In this document: positions 6,572 through 10,814 of the stretch, piece by piece | Layout: every line of letters starts with the position of its first letter | Position numbering within the stretch: the first letter of the stretch is position 1 | NCBI RefSeq assembly: GCF_002293435.1 | Contig: NZ_DBDF01000015.1 | Span: 1 to 10,814, forward strand | Origin: Bacteroides sp. UBA939 | GTDB taxonomy: Bacteria; Bacteroidota; Bacteroidia; Bacteroidales; Bacteroidaceae | Length of the DNA stretch: 10,814 nucleotides | Direction: 5' to 3' | Notes under the pieces: model-generated | Database searches by the model: none | What the model was told of the DNA's origin: nothing | Seen by the model: the letters and a program-made list of their open reading frames with translations, nothing else | Made by a program: the position numbers and the translations under genes

Positions 6572-7457
6572 GAAAAGGAAAAGGTTATGCTGGCTTGTGG
6601 ATAAGTTCTTGAACTTGTTTCTGATAGCCTGTGGAGTAGTGGTGGTATGGATATTACTTCAAGTAACCAGTATCGCTACTTTCAAGATTCCTACGGACTC
6701 TATGGAACCTGCCCTGCTTGCCGGAGATAATATCCTGGTGAATAAATGGGTGATGGGTGCGCGTATCTTCAATATTGGGGATGCTCTTGAAAGGAAAGAA
6801 GTCAATATTTCCCGCCTACCGGGATTAGAAAATATCGAACGGAACGATATAGTAGTCTTTAATTTTCCCTATCCCGCCCAATGGGACAGTATAGGTCTGA
6901 ACCTGATGTCCTACTATGTAAAGCGATGTGTTGCTTTGCCGGGAGATACGTTCGAGATCAAGGATGCCCATTACCGGGTACGTGGTTGTGAGACGCCGCT
7001 GGGAAATGTGGAATCGCAGGATGCACTGATGCGCCTTGTTGCAAATGGTTGGGAAAAAGATTACGGAATAGTGATGAGCGGTTATCCTTACAATGGATTG
7101 GTGGATTGGGATATCGTACGCTTCGGTCCCCTTTATCTTCCTGCAAAAGGAGATGAGATAGGGATGAACCCCAAACATGCTGCCCTGTACCGGAATGCGA
7201 TAGAATGGGAACAGAAAAAGAAACTCTCTGTACGTGGCGATACGATTCTACTGAATGATAGCGTAATCCATGATTACCGCTTTAAGGAGAACTATTACTT
7301 TGTAGCAGGCGATAAAGTTATGAACTCTCAGGATTCCCGTTACTGGGGCTTGCTTCCGGAACCTTTTATAGTAGGCAAGGCTGTCCGGATATGGAAGTCG
7401 GTGGATAGGGATACGGGTGACATTCGATGGAATAGGGTGTTTAAGAAAATCAGATAG
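6549..7457 (+). CDS. lepB: Type I signal peptidase (S26 family)
   Basis: Inner-membrane serine protease that removes signal peptides on the periplasmic side. With the ATG at 6549 it has 302 residues: a basic N-terminus (KKRKR), one membrane segment (about 15-39), then the boxes of the family. Box B is FKIPTDSMEPAL with catalytic S51; the Lys base is K125 in YYVKRCVALPGD; box E is GDKVMNSQDSRYWG (254-267), a variant of the usual GDNRDNSxDSRxWG. A roughly 100-residue insert between the catalytic Lys and box E is as in longer Bacteroidetes homologues. The reading frame also allows a GTG start at 6516, giving a 56-bp instead of 23-bp overlap with the upstream gene; ATG is preferred. Translational coupling is likely. 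Bacteroides genomes carry a housekeeping copy elsewhere, so this is probably a locus-specific paralogue; its substrate is unknown. The symbol is family-level only. Confidence 0.9.
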   Translation: MGSNGSGKKRKRLCWLVDKFLNLFLIACGVVVVWILLQVTSIATFKIPTDSMEPALLAGDNILVNKWVMGARIFNIGDALERKEVNISRLPGLENIERNDIVVFNFPYPAQWDSIGLNLMSYYVKRCVALPGDTFEIKDAHYRVRGCETPLGNVESQDALMRLVANGWEKDYGIVMSGYPYNGLVDWDIVRFGPLYLPAKGDEIGMNPKHAALYRNAIEWEQKKKLSVRGDTILLNDSVIHDYRFKENYYFVAGDKVMNSQDSRYWGLLPEPFIVGKAVRIWKSVDRDTGDIRWNRVFKKIR

Positions 7458-7478
7458 GTAATCCTGAAAGTTGAATTT

Positions 7479-9212
7479 ATGAATAAAAGAATGCCATCAA
7501 CTGTCAACTCCCTGATAATGCAGTATGTAAAACACGGTTTATTATTTGCTGCTCTATGCCTGCCGTTAAGCATGGTGTGTGTGGTTACACCTGAACTCTC
7601 AAGTGGCGAAACCATCGGGCAATGGGTGTGGTTTGGAAAGACTCTACCCTTTGCGGCAGGTTGTGTAATTGTAGCTTCTCTGATACAGCTATATGAAAGG
7701 GCGCCTTTGCGGAAAGCGTTGCGTTTTCCCGATTTCTCTGTCTACCTGTCGTGGAGTTTACTATTCTTAGGTACGGTAGAAGCAGTTTGGGGGCTAAGGC
7801 AACTCTATGGCTTCGCAACTTCGGGGCATTCCCACTATGCGCTGACCGGCTCTTTCTTCAACCCCGGACCTTATGCCGGATACTTGGCAATGATATTACC
7901 GGTATGCCTGTACCATTATATGAGGGTGCCGGGTGAATGGAAAGGTTTACGTAAATCACTGAAAGCAGAAAGAATTGCGGCAGCGATAGCCGGCATTTTA
8001 TTACTTTGCATATTACCTTCCACCATGAGCCGTTCCGCCTGGGCAGCTGCAGCAATAGGTTGCGGTTGGGTGGCATACATGTACCGCGACAAACGGAAAT
8101 GGAGCATACTGTGGCGCCGTTACAGGAAGCGTTATCTCCTGTGGGGAACCGGAATCTTTTTTATCCTGTCGATAGCAGCAGCCGGGATATTCCTTTTGAA
8201 ACAAGACTCGGCACTGGGGCGCCTGTTTATGTGGAAGATAACCTGCCGCGCCATTGCTACCCATCCGTGGGGATGCGCCACCGGATTTGCTTCTACTTAC
8301 GGTGAAGCCCAAAGTGCTTACTTCGCTTCGGGAGACAATGCCGCCTGGGAAGAACGCGTAGCGGGCAGTCCTGAATATGCATTCAATGAATACCTGGATT
8401 TTGCCCTGACGCATGGCATCCCCTTGTTTATACTGCTGTTGCTTGTCATCTCCGGCTGCCTTTGGATGGGAGTGAAACTCCGCCGTTATGGTATCTGCGG
8501 AGCGCTTATCTCTCTGCTTGTGTTTTCTTTCTCTTCCTATCCGTTGTATTTTCCGGCTTTCATTGTAGTGGGCATCTGCCTGCTCCTTGCCTGTGGGGTG
8601 GGAGATGTAATCAGCAAGTATCTTGTTTTATGTACTTGCGTGGCAGTATATACCGGCAGTTATATGGAAAGATGGACGCAGGAAAAAGAAGCCTGCCGGG
8701 ATTGGATGACAGCAAAGATCTTCTACCGTTCGGGTTCTTATGAAGTAGCCAACAGGGCTTACGAAAGACTTTATCCGGCATTGGGTAAGAAAGGTGCATT
8801 CCTGTTTGAATACGGGCATAGCCTGCATAAGTCCGGTCGTCATGACGAATCCTTTAAGTATCTGTACGAGGCGCAGTTGTATAGCAATGACCCTATGATA
8901 TTGAATATTATAGGTAAGAGCTATCAGGCGTTGTGCGAGTATGCATCTGCCGAAAAGTATTTCCACGCCTCAATCAATCGTCTGCCGGGCAGAATCTATC
9001 CCTACTATCTGCTCGCCAAACTCTATTCCGAACCGGAGGGATACCGGGATAAAGATAAGTTTGAGGCCATGAAGTGGCATGTGCTTAACCGGGAGCCTAA
9101 GATTCATTCCACTGCCATTGATGAGATGCGCATGGAAGTGAAGAAGATTGCGGAGAATTGGGATACCGGAAATAGAATACCAAGTACCGGTGACATTGAG
9201 CCGGAAGAGTAG
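7479..9212 (+). CDS. O-antigen ligase/polymerase-like (Wzy_C) membrane protein with C-terminal TPR region
   Basis: A 577-residue polytopic inner-membrane protein. About ten hydrophobic segments run from residue 17 to 395. The Wzy_C/O-antigen ligase signature is present: TGSFFNPGPYAGYLA (123-137), STMSRSAW with R185 (181-188), GRLFMWKIT with R248 (247-255), a periplasmic loop, then AFNEYLDFALTHGIP (301-315). Members of this superfamily transfer or polymerise lipid-linked glycans, and some related proteins glycosylate proteins. Residues about 405-530 form a soluble C-terminal tail of TPR-like helix pairs (AKIFYRSGSYEVANRAYERLYPAL is one, and SYQALCEYASAEKYFHASINRLP another). It starts 21 bp after the signal peptidase gene. 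No glycosyltransferase or sugar-nucleotide gene is in the window, so an O-antigen role is not supported by context; in this family TPR tails are common in Bacteroidetes. Start ATG has no strong Shine-Dalgarno sequence. Confidence 0.85.
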   Translation: MNKRMPSTVNSLIMQYVKHGLLFAALCLPLSMVCVVTPELSSGETIGQWVWFGKTLPFAAGCVIVASLIQLYERAPLRKALRFPDFSVYLSWSLLFLGTVEAVWGLRQLYGFATSGHSHYALTGSFFNPGPYAGYLAMILPVCLYHYMRVPGEWKGLRKSLKAERIAAAIAGILLLCILPSTMSRSAWAAAAIGCGWVAYMYRDKRKWSILWRRYRKRYLLWGTGIFFILSIAAAGIFLLKQDSALGRLFMWKITCRAIATHPWGCATGFASTYGEAQSAYFASGDNAAWEERVAGSPEYAFNEYLDFALTHGIPLFILLLLVISGCLWMGVKLRRYGICGALISLLVFSFSSYPLYFPAFIVVGICLLLACGVGDVISKYLVLCTCVAVYTGSYMERWTQEKEACRDWMTAKIFYRSGSYEVANRAYERLYPALGKKGAFLFEYGHSLHKSGRHDESFKYLYEAQLYSNDPMILNIIGKSYQALCEYASAEKYFHASINRLPGRIYPYYLLAKLYSEPEGYRDKDKFEAMKWHVLNREPKIHSTAIDEMRMEVKKIAENWDTGNRIPSTGDIEPEE

Positions 9213-9247
9213 GCTACATTGCTTCTCCTTTGTATTTCAGGAGATAA

Positions 9248-9273
9248 GATGCTTCTGCTACGCTCAGCATGAC
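9248..9273. repeat. Putative dispersed repeat motif in the gap before the HTH gene
   Basis: On the minus strand this reads GTCATGCTGAGCGTAGCAGA followed by AGCATC. It closely resembles a short motif (GTCATGCTGAGCG...GAAGCATC) that I recall as dispersed in intergenic DNA of many bacteria. It has short dyad ends (ATGCT at 9249-9253, AGCAT at 9266-9270). Only one copy is in this window, so repeat status rests on recall. The rest of the 87-bp gap shows no clear promoter. Confidence 0.4.
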
Positions 9274-9299
9274 GGATACTATCAAAGTATAAACTAATT

Positions 9300-9779
9300 A
9301 TGAATGTTTACTTAGAGCATAAAAACGAGGGAAAGAATATGGAAACTTATAATGATAACCGGAATGCCGGAATGTTATTCCGCAATAAACAACAGACCAA
9401 GCTACAGAAAGGCCATCAGAATACTTCAGTTCCGGCTGAATACCCTCCTTTTCTGCTGTCTGTGGAACAGTTGCTTCGCCTTCATCAGAACCCGTCTTAC
9501 GGTATTATCCGTAACGAAACCGAATGGGCGAACCTGTTTACTGTCATTGACATGTTTTATGGCGGTTGCCTGTCCGAAAGCTTGTCTTCATACGGACTGA
9601 GCATGCAGGAGTTGAAGTTGTGTTACCTGATTCGCGCCCGGATAGGCAATAAGGCTATTGCGCTTCTTTGTAATATAACTTCCCGTTCGGTAGTGAAGGC
9701 CAAACAGCGTATAAAAGGGAAGTTGGCTTTAACGGCTACGGATGTTCTGGACAGGTATATACAACACTATTGGGGCTGA
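9300..9779 (+). CDS. Small helix-turn-helix protein (LuxR/sigma-region-4-like C-terminus)
   Basis: A 159-residue soluble protein with no signal peptide or membrane segment. Residues about 100-143 (LSMQELKLCYLIRARIGNKA and then IALLCNITSRSVVKAKQRIKGKL) match the layout of LuxR-type DNA-binding domains in Bacteroidetes sensors: a first helix after the 'LT/S-x-x-E' turn, N-K-A-I-A in helix 2, and a recognition helix S-R-S-V-x-x-x-K-x-R-I-x-x-K-L. There is no receiver, TPR or sensor domain; the N-terminal 50 residues look disordered. The listed ATG (9300) lacks a ribosome binding site; an ATG at 9339 (residue 14) has GAGGGAAAG just upstream and may be the true start. The gene follows the Wzy-like gene by 87 bp and ends at a terminator hairpin, so it may be the last gene of the operon. 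A regulator of this locus is the natural guess, unproven. Confidence 0.7.
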   Translation: MNVYLEHKNEGKNMETYNDNRNAGMLFRNKQQTKLQKGHQNTSVPAEYPPFLLSVEQLLRLHQNPSYGIIRNETEWANLFTVIDMFYGGCLSESLSSYGLSMQELKLCYLIRARIGNKAIALLCNITSRSVVKAKQRIKGKLALTATDVLDRYIQHYWG

Positions 9780-9799
9780 ATAGCTCCCCCTCTCATTAA

Positions 9800-9833
9800 A
9801 AAAGTTCTCTCCCGCTGATATGAGAGAACTTTT
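9800..9833. terminator. Bidirectional rho-independent-type terminator
   Basis: AAAAGTTCTCTC (9800-9811) pairs perfectly with GAGAGAACTTTT (9822-9833) around a 10-nt loop. It lies 20 bp after the stop codon of the HTH gene. Flanking A and T runs allow it to work from either side. It most likely ends the transcript that began at or before 2096. Confidence 0.8.
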
Positions 9834-10036
9834 AACGGCATGGTTGATAGTTCTTCGTTATTTTAGGTACAACTTTTTTCTTTCAAATACTGATGAATAA
9901 CCTTAAATCCGCAACTAACTTATCTACTTTTTAATTCGCCATTAGAAGTTGCTTCCTTTCGTAACAATCCCCTTTTTTCTTCCTTATTTCTTCCTATTCC
10001 TTCGTTTCCATGTACAATCCCCCCCCCCTCCCCAAC
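9834..10036. other. Noncoding, pyrimidine-rich stretch ending in a C10 run
   Basis: No gene or RNA is recognised. From about 9940 to 10035 the plus strand is strongly enriched in C and T, ending in ten consecutive C (10019-10028), a T and four C. A near-repeat GTAACAATCCCC / GTACAATCCCCC occurs at 9961 and 10012. The stretch lies between the terminator and the decayed IS1380-type element. Confidence 0.5.
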
Positions 10037-10062
10037 TGAGGGTTCACTTAAAAAGTCCCTCA
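10037..10062. repeat. Hairpin at the presumed outer end of the IS1380-type element
   Basis: TGAGGG (10037-10042) pairs with CCCTCA (10057-10062), with ACTT/AAGT nested inside. It sits 11 bp past the transposase stop codon (10074-10076). Read on the minus strand its core, GGACTTTTTAAGTGAAC, resembles the right-end sequence TGACTTTTTAAAGTGGAC of the first IS (1832-1849). It probably belongs to the end of the IS. Confidence 0.45.
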
Positions 10063-10073
10063 AAAGCCGTAGA

Positions 10074-10814
10074 TTAGGTTTTCCATAACAGGTGATATGG
10101 TTTTTGGGAATAGATGTTCAAGACCCATTTTCGTCCTGTCTTTATCCATTTTGCAGGCACAGCAATAAATCGGAATAGGAATCGCTTGATCCTGCTTTTG
10201 GGTTTGAGATCCGTAAATACCTTTGCAATCCTTCGTATTAGATACTGATAGCAATTCGCAGCCATTGCCGTGATGAGCAGGAATGCCGTATTCTCATTCA
10301 GGAACGAACAGGGCAGATGACTCCACCCAAAGTCATTGTTCATCACGTCGAAGTTCTTCTCACTGGTTCCCCGGGCGTTATAAAAAGTGATGATATCCTC
10401 TTCCGACCCTCCCAGTCATTGGTTACGATACACCTGTAGACATAGTTGCCGTCGAACAAGTCACGGTTCTCAAGGCCGACAATCAGAGAGCCTATCGTAG
10501 CGATGCCCGGGAAGTAGCCACGCGCTTTCTTGTAGGAATAGCGGGTGTCATACTTCTCAGTAGCAAGGAACTGGTGGTCGAAATCCAGGTCGTAATCCTT
10601 GCCCGGGGGCAATTGACCGGTATGCTGTAGCAAGTCTAGCAAAAGGCCGTTCAGTTTGTCGCCGGTATTGAATGAGTATTGAATGCCACTGTCTGATTGA
10701 TAACCATAGGTTGTGCAACGAAGCCCCAAGACACGATCTATTAAGGGAAGGGATGCCTAAACGGGAAAATTCGTCCATCACATAGAATATACCACCAAAA
10801 GGAGTGACTTTACC
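10074..10814 (-). pseudogene. IS1380-family transposase pseudogene (two frameshifts, internal deletion)
   Basis: Reading from 10814 down, the frame gives VTPFGGIFYVMDEFSRLGIP, then breaks: one extra base near 10739-10744 shifts it, and the expected IDRVLGLRCTTYGYQSDSG continues in the next frame. That frame holds the first catalytic Asp region (DLDFDHQFLATEKYDT) and KKARGYFPGIATIGSLIVGLENRD. At about 10459/10460 it jumps straight to LFDGNYVYRCIVTNDWE. From my knowledge of the family, roughly 100 or more residues, including the second catalytic Asp, are missing there, in frame. A base lost from the C-run at 10407-10409 causes the second frameshift, after which EEDIITFYNARGTSEKNFDV (with the catalytic Glu) and MNNDFGWSHLPCSF continue to the stop at 10074. 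It cannot make an active transposase. Family call is confident; deletion size is approximate. Confidence 0.85.

Larger units (their letters stand above)
10037..10814 (-). mobile_element. Decayed IS1380-family element, 3' part, cut by the window edge
   Basis: The minus strand carries the remains of an IS1380-family transposase running from the window edge to 10074, then the terminal hairpin. The other end lies outside the window, so length, inverted repeats and target duplication cannot be judged. The outer limit given here (10037) is approximate; the C-rich tract at 10019-10033 may also be part of the element. Confidence 0.65.

Noticed and set aside
8013..8414. 133-codon minus-strand ORF
   Set aside because: It overlaps the conserved Wzy_C region of the 7479-9212 gene and looks like a GC-driven shadow.
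7479..9212. A capsule or O-antigen biosynthesis locus based on the Wzy-like gene
   Set aside because: No glycosyltransferase, flippase or nucleotide-sugar gene is present in the window.
9940..10036. CRISPR array or tandem repeats in the C/T-rich stretch
   Set aside because: Apart from one near-repeat of about 12 bases there is no regular repeat-spacer pattern.

Overview
The window looks like chromosomal DNA of a gut Bacteroidales bacterium, most likely Bacteroides. The evidence is a secreted small protein with the Bacteroides NVEAL motif, a 6-bladed beta-propeller lipoprotein, a DUF1573 protein, IS1182- and IS1380-type transposases of the kind common in Bacteroides, and mostly weak Shine-Dalgarno sequences. 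Species cannot be told from the sequence alone.

Layout. (1) 23-1845: an apparently intact IS1182-family insertion sequence with its transposase on the minus strand; short matching ends (11 bp) can be seen. (2) 1846-2095: an AT-rich noncoding leader with a 14-bp perfect palindrome and two hairpins. (3) 2096-9212: six plus-strand genes in tight order: a small NVEAL-type secreted protein with a Cys-rich tail; a hairpin; a 6-bladed beta-propeller lipoprotein; a membrane-anchored thioredoxin-like/DUF1573 protein; a transglutaminase-like lipoprotein with a C-terminal discoidin-like region; a type I signal peptidase with its catalytic Ser and Lys; and an O-antigen-ligase-like (Wzy_C) membrane protein with a C-terminal TPR region. 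(4) 9300-9779: a small soluble protein with a C-terminal LuxR/sigma-region-4-like helix-turn-helix, followed by a strong bidirectional hairpin terminator at 9800-9833. (5) 9834-10036: pyrimidine-rich noncoding DNA ending in a C10 run. (6) 10037-10814: the 3' part of a decayed IS1380-family element on the minus strand, running off the window, with two frameshifts and an in-frame internal deletion.

How the genes may work together (inference). Gaps of 42, 21, 21 bp and a 23-bp overlap suggest one operon from 2501 to 9212, with the small NVEAL gene as an abundant first cistron limited by the 2455-2490 hairpin. Everything after the first gene is predicted to sit in the cell envelope: two lipoproteins, a thiol-domain membrane protein, a private signal peptidase and a polytopic Wzy-like protein. 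There are no glycosyltransferases or sugar-nucleotide genes. This fits a dedicated system for maturing, moving or sensing a secreted Cys-rich small protein better than a polysaccharide locus. The genes at 2096-4603 are clearly more AT-rich than those at 4625-9779, so the locus may be a mosaic of a newer cargo module and an older processing module. This reading of the locus as a system is a hypothesis; the individual domain calls are much firmer.
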